Positions 23,815 through 35,279 of a stretch of DNA of 64,000 nt are shown here, in pieces. Position numbers and translations under genes: made by a program. Source of the stretch: Thamnaconus septentrionalis. Lineage: Eukaryota; Chordata; Actinopteri; Tetraodontiformes; Monacanthidae. The DNA lies in the NCBI GenBank assembly GCA_009823395.1, contig CM020504.1, forward strand, positions 22,120,040 to 22,184,039. Direction: 5' to 3'. The number at the start of each line of letters is the position of its first letter. Within the stretch, counting starts at the first letter, position 1. Below the pieces are notes generated by a model. The model searched no databases and had not been told where the DNA came from. It worked only from the letters and a program-made list of their open reading frames with translations.

Positions 23815-26436
23815 TTAAACCAGCCAAGAGTGCTTCTTTAGTTCCTCAAGGGTGGGCCGCTCCTCAGGGGTCTTGTTCAGACAGCTGCGTAAAAAATTGT
23901 GGCATTCTAGAAAAAGAGGAACTACATGTTAACACATGGACTGGCTCGATAACTCGTAAATACAAAGACTTATTTTTTTTTATTTTTTTTTGCCATACCC
24001 AGGGAGAGACAGTCGTTGATGGGTGGCTTGTTACAGATGATGTCAAACTTGTCCTGGAAGGGTAGAGCTTTATGAAGGATCCGGTACATGACTACCCCAA
24101 TCTGCCACACTGTAGTGGGCTCGGCGTGGTAACACCTGTTTTGGAACCACTCAGGAGAGGTGTAGGCCAGAGTTCCTGAGAGACACACAACCGCATGGAG
24201 GCTGAATGTGTTGCTTTGTCTCAGCGAGGTGCAGCCCAGGACAGAAAACCAACCTTGCACGGTTGTGTCCTTGCCATCTGACAGGAATGTGGCACAGCCA
24301 AAGTCAATGACCCAGATTCGTGGGGCCTCGGAGCCAGTTTCAATGAGGATGTTTTCCAGCTTTATGTCCCGGTGGAACACACCTCTGGAGTGGATCTCAA
24401 TAAGCGCATTCACCAGCTGTTTTATTATGATCTGTGTGGGTATTATTGCAAGAGACATCAAAACCAAGGAACACTTTGCACCTGAAATCACGCCATAAAG
24501 GCTAGCGTGAGAACAGCCACCGGCAACCTACCTTTGCCTTCTGCTCCTGCACAGAGCGTGTGCAGGAGCGTAAGTAGTCGATGAGGTCCAGGCAGGGGAC
24601 TGGTCTCTCCAGCACGAGAATGAGTTCTTCAGGGAGATCATACCAGTCCAGGAGGCTCACAACTCCGCTGGGCCCTTTAGCCGTGGCGTTGACCTTCGCC
24701 ATCAGTGCAACCTCCAGTGGGACGTTGCAGCGTCTTCCATTCAGCGGCTTAAGACAGAGCAGGAAAAGCATAGCGATGAAGCTTCATCTGACACAAGTAA
24801 TCATTTTTGGCTTTTGCTTTTGAGTTTTTGGCAACTGCCAACGATCAGGTATGACGAGTGGGGGACGACAGGCCTTTTTTCACACGTCCCATGTGTCTAA
24901 AAAAAATTTCAACTTGTGTGATTGTGTTTGAGGAATTTAATTTCCTATAATTATGAGAATCAATCTTGAAGTCTGGCATCGTCAGCATTGATTCGACTAC
25001 CAACTGCTGCATAAAAGTGAGTCACTTACCATTGATAGGCACTCAATATTTGGCTGGAAAATGTGTTTAATAGCCACCTGTTTGTCATAAACACATAGAC
25101 TAGGTCAGACAAGACACATTAGTAAAGTGGAAGAGTGTGCACCATGCCAGATGAGTGGGTCTTACTGGCAGTCTGTCTGACTTGCGGTGGCCAGAATAGA
25201 CGGATCCAAAGCCCCCCATGTTGAGCAGTCCCTCCTGCTGGTATTTCTCTTCAAAGGCACCTGAAAGCAAATGACGTGATTGTGAAATTCCCCCGGGGTG
25301 GTGCAGTAGACATTAAAAAAGATCTTTGCAGCCTTATTATTTCTTCTCATTAAAATAAATTTACATACTTGGTATGCTGGTACCTGTACCCGTCTTACCT
25401 CTGTTGTAGTACGGCGCAGGGGTTTCAGACAAAGTTGTACTGTTGTCGACACAGTGAGCGAAGATCTTCCTCCTCCTCTTGTTGGGCAGCTCTGTCTTTT
25501 TAGCTTTGCACCTTTTCATCTTCTTGCCATCTGTGCCCACGATGGTAAGTGCAGCTGTCCCATCATCCACAGTGGCCTCAAAGGCAGCTGGCAGCAAAAT
25601 GCAAACACAGTTTTATTTCGCTTTTTTTCGTGCCAATGTGTGAAGATGTAATTTTGTGTGACTGTTGTGTTGCTTCCAAGAAGATGCTGCCTTGAAGGAA
25701 ATTTAATTTTTAGGACTTAAATCAATGAAATATTATACTTTCTGAAATACAAGCCTAACAATGGCATGATGTATGTTACCTTTGCAACAAAAAGGAGCAG
25801 GAGTTAAGGAGAACATGTTGTTGACATCGTTGCTAAAAGTCGCCTCCAAGCAGACAGAGTCCTCTGTCTTCTTTTCATCGAACTCCATTGTCTCCCAACT
25901 CTTTGTCTCACTGCCATTTGTGTTGCTGTTGTGTGTCTCAAAGTCGAGACAAAAGGTTTTATCTGGATTTCATAGACAAACACTTAAGCCATTATTATTA
26001 TTATTGCGAGTAAATTCTGCTGTTCTGTGAAAACTGTGCTATACCTTAAGGCTGTAAATGGTTTGGTAAAATGTGTCAAAGTTAACTTTTTCACGTTACC
26101 GTAAATTGATCTGTACATAAATCTTTAAAAAAGTACTTGCACGTTGCTATGTCAGTTTGACATCAAATTGCACTAAATCATAACAAAACATTTGAGGATC
26201 ATGTGCAATTAATAAGTTTTAAAATTATTACGACTGCATAACAATTTTAGTCATTTACAGTTTGAATGCTTCTGCATTGATAGAGTGACAGTGATACATT
26301 CACTGGCACTAACTTAAGGGTTGCAAGGGCAGCTTTTAGTTTTTTTTTTAGTTTTTTTTTTTAATAAACATGGTGCTCTTGACTTACCAAGTCTGTTTAT
26401 GGAGACCCGACACTCAGCAACTGTAGATGAATGCAT
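23815..26436 (-). CDS. Pim-like serine/threonine protein kinase, nine coding exons
   Basis: Seen: coding exons, in transcript order, are 26388-26436, 25780-25962, 25399-25587, 25166-25260, 25030-25077, 24532-24747, 24254-24431, 23999-24175 and 23815-23906. They total 1227 nt (408 codons plus TAA). Every intron (78-425 bp) is GT-AG and every junction keeps frame. The ATG at 26436 is the first in its open frame; an in-frame stop lies about 33 codons upstream, so an earlier 5' exon is possible. Residues 1-140 are Ser/Thr/Asp-rich with a basic cluster (KKMKRCKAKK, NKRRRK) that may be a nuclear signal. The kinase domain (about 141-406) shows the Gly-rich loop LLNMGGFGSVYSG, VAIKH, hinge LERPVPCLDL, catalytic HRDIKLEN, VIDFG, TLAYTSPEW, VWQIGVVMY and the C-terminal RPTLEELKKHSW. 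Known: Pim kinases are constitutively active cytosolic/nuclear Ser/Thr kinases with a proline hinge, and the family is expanded in teleosts. Inferred: an active enzyme, although the first loop glycine is Asn. The physiological substrate is unknown, and no neighbouring gene gives context. Confidence 0.93.
25399..25962 (-). other. Duplicated N-terminal exon module of the kinase gene
   Basis: Exons 2 (183 nt) and 3 (189 nt) are nearly equal in length, start and end in phase 1, and share junction sequence. Exon 2 ends in SLTPAPFCCK and runs into AAFEATVDD. Exon 3 ends in SETPAPYYNR and runs into GAFEEKYQQ. The repeated TPAP-aromatic-x-x-basic-x-AFE pattern suggests that the stretch leading into the kinase domain was duplicated. 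The middle of exon 3 carries a Lys/Arg cluster that exon 2 lacks. Confidence 0.6.
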
Positions 26437-26538
26437 GTCGGAGAAAAATGAATTTGCCACCAGTCCTGCAAAGGTCACCAACAGCTGAGATGACAAAAGT
26501 TGCACTTGATCTGTTTTCAGAGGGTTTTGCAGCGGTCA
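26437..26538 (-). other. 5' flank / open frame upstream of the kinase start
   Basis: The reading frame stays open for 33 codons before the proposed ATG, then meets TGA at 26536-26538. There is no other in-frame ATG. Two acceptor-like sites (CTCAG and TGCAG) occur in the interval, so part of it could be coding if a further upstream exon exists. No TATA box or promoter could be assigned. Confidence 0.35.
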
Positions 26539-28324
26539 ATACTCTATACCTTTGTGGGCAATGGTGAAGGTGCTGCAACATTCTGACATCACAGACATCA
26601 AAGTGCAGAATGTGACAGACTGCTACTCTGCAGTGTTAGTAAAAATAAATTTTATTATTGTTAAAAATAAGAATATTCCATACAAAGACCCTGCAAATAC
26701 TGCAATGGCAAAAAGGCTCACATTTTATTCTTATCTTACAGCAAGTACAAAACAGTTGAGAATTATTTAAAAAAAAACAATGTAACATGAATTTGGTAGC
26801 CTAGACCACTAGGGGCAGCGTTTCACCCTTGCAAGCGCGAGCTGTCCTTCCTCATGCTCCCTGTGTCACTAAACAAAAGCTCACACACAACATGTGACCT
26901 TTGTTTTGATTCGCTCCACACCTGATTGCTGTGTCAGGGAGGTTAATCACAATGACAATGGCCGTCCCGCCTAATGTGAAATATTACTTTGAAGCCACGG
27001 GATAAATGGGCTTTATAAATCTTGTCACCACGTCCTTTGGATTTGCCTGGAGTTGTCTAGTGGCGATTGCAGCCTATGCCCTAAATGGCGATGGAGACTT
27101 TGTATAGAAATAAAGCCAGCGCTCCTTTTAACCTTTCCTATCACTTTCAGATGATATTGATTAAAAGGAAGACAATGCGCTTATGCATTTGAGGGAGAAG
27201 CCAGTTGAGTAACATTAATATAGACAGAGCTATTTACTCGCTACCTCCCAGCGCTGAGACCTTGCAACACATTTCAGACTAAAAGTGCCCTTTATGCCTC
27301 CTCTTCCTGTCCTCTCTAATCCTCCGCCTCCAGTGGTTTACTCATTCGGGCACCTGTCTCCACTCCCCCCTCTCCCCCCCGGCACTCCACTCAGTCCTCA
27401 GCCTTTTTGAAATACTAATACCGTCATCATTAGGCCAGTATTTCATCCCAAATTGCATACTTTTGTACGAAATGCTTAAAGTGATAATGTAACATTTTGT
27501 TAAATTTGCCAATTGCCACAATCGTGATACGGGTAGGTGCATTCCATTTATTATCAGTGGCGGGGGGGAGTGAGGGGCAAGAAGTGAAGTATCTGAAAAA
27601 AGCAGTGTACTGTTTGCACAGAGCTGCTTCGCACACTCACCCTATGAAGACTTTATTTTTCGAACAATGCCGTGCTTGTCTTTGCTGTCTTTAATAAGCG
27701 GTGATTAAAATGACATCAACACTTCCGGTATTACGTAATATTAAAAATCAGCACAGCACAGTAAGATTAGAGCTTCTTTAGAACTTATGTTTGATGTGTT
27801 AGTTTTTCTCCTCTGAGAAGATGCCATTAAAAAGAGGAAAACGCAGACTTGCTCACACCACCGTGTTCGTGCCTACCCACGCTAAAAGGACGGCGCACAA
27901 AGGAGGATCTCACTATTGATGTTGTGCTGTGTAAGGTGCAGCCTGGTCAGCATTAATTACTGCTCTAGACATTTACTCTAAGCTGAAAATGTGTATTTAA
28001 TCATTATTGGACCGTGTCCCCAAACCCCTCCTCCCCCGTCAGATCAATTCTTGGTCTCAGACTGTGGTTGCTGTGCCACGGTGACTCGATTGTCCTCACT
28101 GCTGTGTGCCGACTGCAGTGCGTATTCAGTTTTGGGTGCGCTGCTTGAAACTGAACATTCACTCTCACTTCTCCAGCTCTGAGTTTGTGTTTTCTTCTCA
28201 TTACAATTGTGTTTTTTTTTTGTTTTTTTTGAGGAGCCCCTATTCTCTCTCTCAGGATTAACCGCAAATGTGTTTACAGTTAGATTAGCTATCCTGTCGC
28301 ATTTGCTCCCTGTGATTTAGTGGC

Positions 28325-28327
<3 letters not shown>

Positions 28328-28358
<31 letters not shown>

Positions 28359-28373
28359 GTGTGTGTGTGTGTT
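28328..28373. repeat. (GT)n microsatellite
   Basis: GT run with one TTG interruption. Confidence 0.93.
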
Positions 28374-28901
28374 TGTGCGCATTAGTAATGGGCTGTGTTG
28401 TGTTTGTTCTTAGGAGAGGGTTAAGGTGATTTAGTGGCAGTGGAGCAGAATGCAGGGCCAGCCGGGGCAGAGCAGCAGCTTACACGAGTCTGCAGTGGTG
28501 ACACAAATGATAACCGTTTAGTTATTGTCATCTCCCTCCCTTGCTATTGCATAGCTTTTCAAAAAAAAAAAAGCAAACAACAACAACAACAACAAGCAAC
28601 CCAACAGCAAATTACAAGCGGCTCTGTTTGGGCCGCACACAGGGAAAGGGAATGAGCCTGGGAAGCTGTGAGTCGGCTTGCTCTTTATATCCGGAGGAGG
28701 AGGAGGAGCAGGAAGCAGCGAGAGTGATGCGATTGAGAAATAGCTGCAGTGACCCCGAGTTAATTGGCAATTAGAGAGCTGCCGGTATTACAGCGAAAAA
28801 AAAACAAAAAAACTAGCTGTCCTCTCACATAAATATTTGTATCTGTGCCTGTGTACCAAACCTCTGATCTTGACATGTCCACATACACGGGGTCATTTTG
28901 T

Positions 28902-28932
<31 letters not shown>

Positions 28933-31900
28933 TACAGTCTGACCTTGCTCTGTTACACCCCTACGTCCTCATGGCCATGTGGCTCTCTCTTTATTTTTCA
29001 CTTGTACCACTTTCACTGCCATGACAACAGCGACAGACACAGGTGCGGTCGTTAAACCGCATCCAAAAGCACTAGGCCGCTTTCAATGACAGCTCTAAAG
29101 ATATGTTGTGATAGCTGGGCACGCTCTTCCATTTTCTTTCTTTCTTTATTTTTTCCCCTTTTAACCAGAACAACGTGAAAGCTGTATCGGGCACCGCCTG
29201 ATAATAGCTGTCACGGGAATGCTGCTGCTGCTGCACCACCGTGGACGGAGAGGTTGGTCAGAAAAAGGACGGGTTGCTTGTGGACAAGTGTGTTGGAAGA
29301 ATATAGGTTTTTTTCCCCCTCTTTGATTGCGACAGGTCACCCCCCTCGCCGCCTTGCAGCACTCAGAGAGAGATGAAGGAAGAGGAGGAGATAAGGAACG
29401 GTCAGCGTGGACGGAGCCACGTGTCACTGCTTTGAAATCCACCCTTCCAAGGATGGATTCCCCACTGAGACCCTCAGGCTTTGTCCTCCTTTTTGCGCCC
29501 CCACCTCCTTTTTTTTCTCTTGCGGACGTGTGTGTGTATGTGTGTATGTGTGTGTGTGAGTGAGGTAGGGAGTCAATGGACTAAGTTTTGCTATCAGCCC
29601 CTGGTGTCAGTCTAGCCTTCCTATCATCATCTCCTGCACTCCCTCAGCACTGTCAGAAGGCCCCTGAGGACATGCCACCGAGCTCACAGCGTTCTGATCT
29701 GGAGTGCTGAGCCGCGAACCACGAGTGAGCACGTGCACGCCTGACCCCGGCACACCACAGGGGAGAGCGTCTCCGCGTTCCTCTGGGTGTATGTCACAAA
29801 TCCGTCTGCCCGAGGGCCGGTAGAATGCAAAGGGAGGAGGCAGATGTTTAGCCGGGTGGCCGCCCAAATGGACCTAGCGTGATTTTTTTGTTTTGAGTTT
29901 TAATTAAAAAAAATAAAAAAAATAAATCCATGCTAAAGGTGTTTCGCTGCGATGGCAGCACCAGCCGTTGTTTACAATACGTTGCATCTTCACCCTCGTG
30001 TTTTTTGTCCCAACTTCACCTCTCTCGTATCTCCCGCCTTTTATCCAGAAAGCAAGACGATTGCTTTCAATTTATATTCATTATAAATTGGTTAAAAATG
30101 CAGTGTGTGGGAGTTTGGCAGAAAAGACAAGCAAGATTTCAGCCTTGAAATGTGCGCAATCCTTCTAGGCACCGTCAAAAAAAGCACAACCACCCAAAAA
30201 AAAATATCGCATTTGAAGCTCCGATCCAGGTGAGCAAAAAAAGCTCAGAAATGACACCTAATCTGGGATTAGCCTACTGTATTCAGCTGCAGGATCTGCG
30301 GTATGGCTTGTTTTGGCAGTCTTTGCTAGACCACAATTGCTCGGTTTACTTTAGCGCTCAATGCCGCGGCTCTGCTTTTGTGAGCTCGTCTGCTTTCATA
30401 ACACTTTTAGACACCTCCCTTTGTAATCGACTGGAGGGACGACTCAAGACGGAGCAGGTCGTCGCTCCACTCTGCCAAGACGCACTGGCTTCAGTTTCAC
30501 AACGCGGTGCCAAAGCTAAAGACTCTCTGAGGATGTGTAATATAAGATTTAAGGTTCAGCTGTCGTGCCTTTTTGTACACTTGTAGCTCAGCCAGTGCTA
30601 CGCCGGAGCTGTTTATTTAGGATGTGATTAATGTAGTATCAGCTATTAGCAGTTACAGCAGCACAATGCTGTATATCACACCACTTGGCCCAGGAACGAA
30701 GGGAAATAAAGGGCAAAGTAAGAGAGAGTGTAATAATGGCAGCCAAGTCGGAAGGGAGATTTTTAGAACAAATATTTTAGATTTGACTTGAATTCTCTCT
30801 TTAAATGCATGAGTCAATTTCCTGTGAAGGAAAAAGAAGAATTTGATTATAAAACCACATATTGCCTCTGGGCTGATTGACATATTTGGTTTGTCTATTG
30901 CGAATAGAGGCCATTTCTGTGTTAATATTTCAGTTTTTCTGCCTGATCTTATTTGTCATTTGTGCAGGATTAAATGGAGTTGAAAAAAAGGATGCAAAGA
31001 CAACAAGAGCCAAGAGACAGAGGTGGAAGGGGTGAACATTGGGATCTTCTTCAGGGGCAAGATGAGGCGGTAAGAGTCCGATAGCTGCACTCATGGCGGC
31101 ATCCGCCCCCTCAGTCTCAAGTGCACATTCATTGGCCTTCCAATAGGTTGTCATGGAGCTTGAAAGCAGCTCGCTCTCTAAAATCTGTAACCTGTGTAAG
31201 AGTGCTGCTCCCTGGGTCTGATGATGAAATAATTATTTCTTCTATTACAAGGACGCACTCTGCTGTTTTACAATGCAGAGACAATTAGCTTTCTTTGTAT
31301 TAAGTGCACTTGTTGTTTGCTCATTTAAAGGGGCCCATGTTATGCAGAATTCACATTCAGTCAAGATGCACCACAATTTTTTTGGAGGGGCGTGGCGGGG
31401 GTGTAATAACACATTCTGTTTATCAGCTATTTGTGACGTCACAGAGAGCACTCGTACCTCAGTAATACCAGGTTAGTGATAAAGTGATAACAGAAACATG
31501 GCCGTTCAACCAAAAAAACTCCAAACTTTTCTGGGGGAAATTTTATATTAAAATAATGGATCAAACATCTTTAAATCCCTTAATTGAATCTAACTGGACC
31601 CACTTGAGATGATTAGGTTTCATGAACATAAACTCATGACCTACTCACTGTGTAAGAGGCTCTTAGAGGGTGCTGGGTTGTCTTTTAATCTGAAGATCAT
31701 TTGTGTGTTTCCTGCTGTGAATCGTCCTTGGACCAGAGCGCCATCTGGGTAGGGTTTGTGTGAATTGCTGCTCAGAGCTTTTGCTTTTCGCCTGCACTTC
31801 ACACCATTTGAATAGCCTCATTTACTGTCACCGTGCACTGGGCTTTTATTGAATTGTTACGTTTGGAAGGCCGGGCCAATGAAGTGACGAAAAAACCAAA

Positions 31901-32886
31901 AACCTCCAGGAGAGAATACAGATCTTCTCTCCATCTTCTTTGCTTCCTTTTTTTGTTCTGCTAGTTTAAAGAGGAGGTTCCTGAGACCTTGAGCGCTTCT
32001 TCCCAACCATGACCTTTCTCCACTCTCCCACCAACTTTTGCAACCTGGCTGATTATACGTTTTCAACCCGCCGTCCTCCAGCTAACCCCTCCAGAAGCTC
32101 CATTGTACTCCTCCATGGCCCACATTTAGATCCATGCCCCTTCTCGGCTTTGTGATTTTGCAGCTGCTGCCGTCGTATCCAAGCACGAATCTTCGGGCAG
32201 CTTTCACCTCCATCCGCCCGGAAACTTCCCGTGTTCAATGTGATATTGAAGAGCAACTTTGCTTAACTTGCAACGTACGCAGAGAGGTCAGAGCGCAGCG
32301 GGACGCAGATTGGAAAAAGCTGAAGGGGATTTCATGTTTTTACAAAGGGACATTTGTGAGGAATGGAAGCCGGGTTTCAAGTTGGATCGCTCTCTTCTTC
32401 TCCGTCACGCCATTCCTTCAAATCCTCCAGTGACGTGTCCTGCACGTCTTGGGAGCAACTTTACTCACTCTTTAGTTTTTCTCCCCAAGTTCCAAATGCG
32501 TGCGCGGCAGACTAAATTTAAAATCCCAGATGATTTGCAGCAACGGGAGCTTTCTTCTAAAAATCACACTCCATTTTTTTTTAATGATACTTATTTTTTT
32601 GAAAGTCCAGAGGTATATGAGGGATTACTGCTTGTCAGCTTTCTGCGTAATGTAATCAGTCACTCTGGTAATGTGAGATGACACTCGTACAGTGCGAGTC
32701 CCTATTTCAACTCTGAGCAATATTCTGTCATCATCAAGCAGAACTCTTTCATCATTCGGTTTTTGTTTGCTCACCGTTTATGTTATGCTATTTTTTTTTT
32801 TTTAATCTTTGGTTAGCTTGATTTAATTGATTCGTTAGACAAAGGTAATACATGCAATATACTTATTCATTTTTGACCAATTCATT

Positions 32887-32904
32887 TAAGAATCGCGATT
32901 CTTA
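32887..32904. repeat. 18-bp perfect palindrome with AATCGCGATT core
   Basis: TAAGAATCGCGATTCTTA is its own reverse complement. Symmetric AATCG/CGATT motifs occur at the tips of some fish miniature elements, but no partner end was located. Confidence 0.8.
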
Positions 32905-35223
32905 TCCTCTACGATTCTGGATTGATTCCTAAACTTTGATAACATATTTTTAAAAACGTTTCCATCTTCTTCTCTGCGCTGCCCACGTTTCTTTTGGCAG
33001 GGGTTTCTTGATTGGCTTCGGCGCCCCGGGTCGTTGTGTGAGGCAGTGGGTCCAGTTGAACTTGACCTCCTCCCAGTTATAGCCTTGACTTAAAAAAAAA
33101 AGTGGAATTTGTGAATTTTTTAGTTAGTGAATTTAGTGAATTTTCACTAATTTGCAAATACTCCCATCCTTGCCTCCCAAACAGCTGTGTTTCTGTAGCG
33201 CCAACCAGTAGCAGGCTGTAGCACTACAACACTAACAAACAATAACGGTGCAGTGCAAATGGTGAGTTATACTGTGTGGGCAGTGGAGGTGCATGAAGGA
33301 AGGAGTTTTGCAAAAATTCAACTGACCTCAAAATCTGCTCAGCGCTTCTCGTTGGCTATCAAAAGCCAGCCCCTGCTATGGTTTAATAGACTCTAAAGTG
33401 TTTTTGGCGCGTTTGATGATCTGTACAAGTGTACCATGAGCTTCTTTTATGTCTCGACTTTGAACTTCCTCACACTGGGCCTCTTCTGCTGTGGCGAAGG
33501 GCACCTTGGTGCTAGAGTGGAGGTTTTGGAAACCTTGAACTGTCGTCTTTTTAAAGGGCTGTAATAGAGACCATTAGCTCGTTCAAGGATTTTACAGAAT
33601 GAAGAGCATATTGTATCCTACCTCATCGTGAATATCTCTGTGTCTGTGCACGGGTTTTGTCTTTTCTGTCTGCAACCTAAAAACTACTGGAGCAATGCAC
33701 TCATGTCATTATCTAATTTATTTTGTTCTTTTTACTGCTCTTCTCATTAAATACAACCAAGTTTCACAAATGTGTTCCCAGTTGCAGAAATTACCTTATT
33801 CAAGGGGGTGCTGTGAAAGGTGTTCCATTAAAAGGATTCAGTGAAATCAGACTCACTGTTAAGGGGATGGGGAGGTTGGGGTGTGGGGTCAGCACAATTG
33901 GAGAAAACAGCTGGCAAGATTTATGTACTTAATATATTTTTTAATGACCCTGGCAGAGAAAAAGAGCAAATTGTGGAGATATTAGGTTCAGAAATAAATA
34001 GAGTTTTTGTGTGAGCAGCGAATCAGGGGCTTTGGATATTTCTGGCTCTGTGGGACTCAGGGGTGCTTAACTGTATAGTGGAGATAATTAGAGCCTTACA
34101 TAGCAGATTTAGATTTATAATATGTAAAGATATATTTGGCTGAGTGGGAAAGACCTCAGGGCACCAGTCAAGGACAAATGACAGACAGGCCTGTGCCATT
34201 TTTACCCCTGCCAAGGAGCTTCTGCTTTCATTTGTGTCGCAGAGAAATTTCCAAGACTTTCTCTAACATTCATCCATTCATCCATTCTTTAATATTCATT
34301 TAAAGTTCCTCATAACACAAACATCATTGTACTGATATTTTGCAGTCATATGCATCTGTCTCAACGCTAAACTGTAACTAAAGTGCGATTTTGTTGCACT
34401 GAATATTATTTCTAATATGATATTTGAATTAATGAATAGTTTGTATTCGTTTACAGTGTAAATTAAAGCAATCTTGTCCAATCAACTGACAAAAATGACC
34501 TTCCAAAATAATTTTTTGCACATTATATACACTCACAATAAAAATCAAACAACTCTGTAAACGAAAAAAGGATTAGGCTGAAGCCGAAGCTTCCTATCCT
34601 ATACATTTCTGGGATAAGAACAGTGCTTGGAAAATGAAAAAATAGATATTATTGTACTGCATGGCCAAAGAGGACATTAGCATCATCCACTATACTTCTG
34701 GGCAACCCCTCAAAAAGCCACAGTTTATGGATTTAATAATATATCAATTATCACCATTATCACCATTATCACCATGATAATCAAATATCATACTCAGCCT
34801 TAAAGACCTTACTCACAGATATGAGAGAAAATATTCAATTTGAGATACGCACTACTACGGATATTATATAAATATATTTATCTTTCTTTCACCTTATCAG
34901 TGAGGAAAAATCCAGTACAGAAAGAATCCAACCACATCAATGAGTTGCTATTTCGGTGCACCACTGTCACATCTAATTAGGTGAATCATGTCTGTCTGTG
35001 CCCACACGGACTTTCGGAATAAAGGGGATTTTTTTTTTTTCCTCAGTTGTGTTTGGAATAATACCAAAGATGGAGAGAGCCTAAATAAAAATGGTCCAGG
35101 AGGCTCCTGAGTGGTGTGTACAAGTTGGTAAAAAAAACCTGCAGGGGTCACCCAAGAGTTGACTTTTGGATCGTTACTTTTGTAACTGTGCATAAAGGAC
35201 TTAGCTAACTTCACCTTGATTTT

Positions 35224-35277
35224 GGATCTGCACTGTACGCTGATGACAATGTGCTCTTCACCCAGGCCAAAAACTAG
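35224..35277 (+). mobile_element. LINE reverse-transcriptase relic with YADD motif
   Basis: A short frame reads GSALYADDNVLFTQAKN and then stops. L-Y-A-D-D-x-V-L-F/Y is the catalytic motif C context of non-LTR retrotransposon reverse transcriptases. Flanking sequence is too decayed to extend the match, so chance cannot be excluded. Confidence 0.42.
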
Positions 35278-35279
35278 CT

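Larger units (their letters stand above)
26539..35220. other. Gene-free stretch
   Basis: No supported gene. Includes a (GT)n at 28328-28373, (CAA)n near 28578, A- and T-rich runs and a palindrome at 32887. Open frames up to about 144 codons (30152-30586) lack domains and splice context. Confidence 0.55.

Noticed and set aside
26340..26505. Longer kinase N-terminus starting at 26505
   Set aside because: The codon there is GTG, not ATG. The first in-frame ATG is at 26436.
30152..30586. 144-codon plus-strand open frame
   Set aside because: Ordinary composition but no known motif and no splice or polyadenylation support. Open frames of this length are expected by chance in 64 kb.
31320..31480. 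Possible repeat beginning AAAGGGGCCCATGTTATGC
   Set aside because: Resembles starts of fish miniature elements, but no matching inverted end or target duplication could be found.
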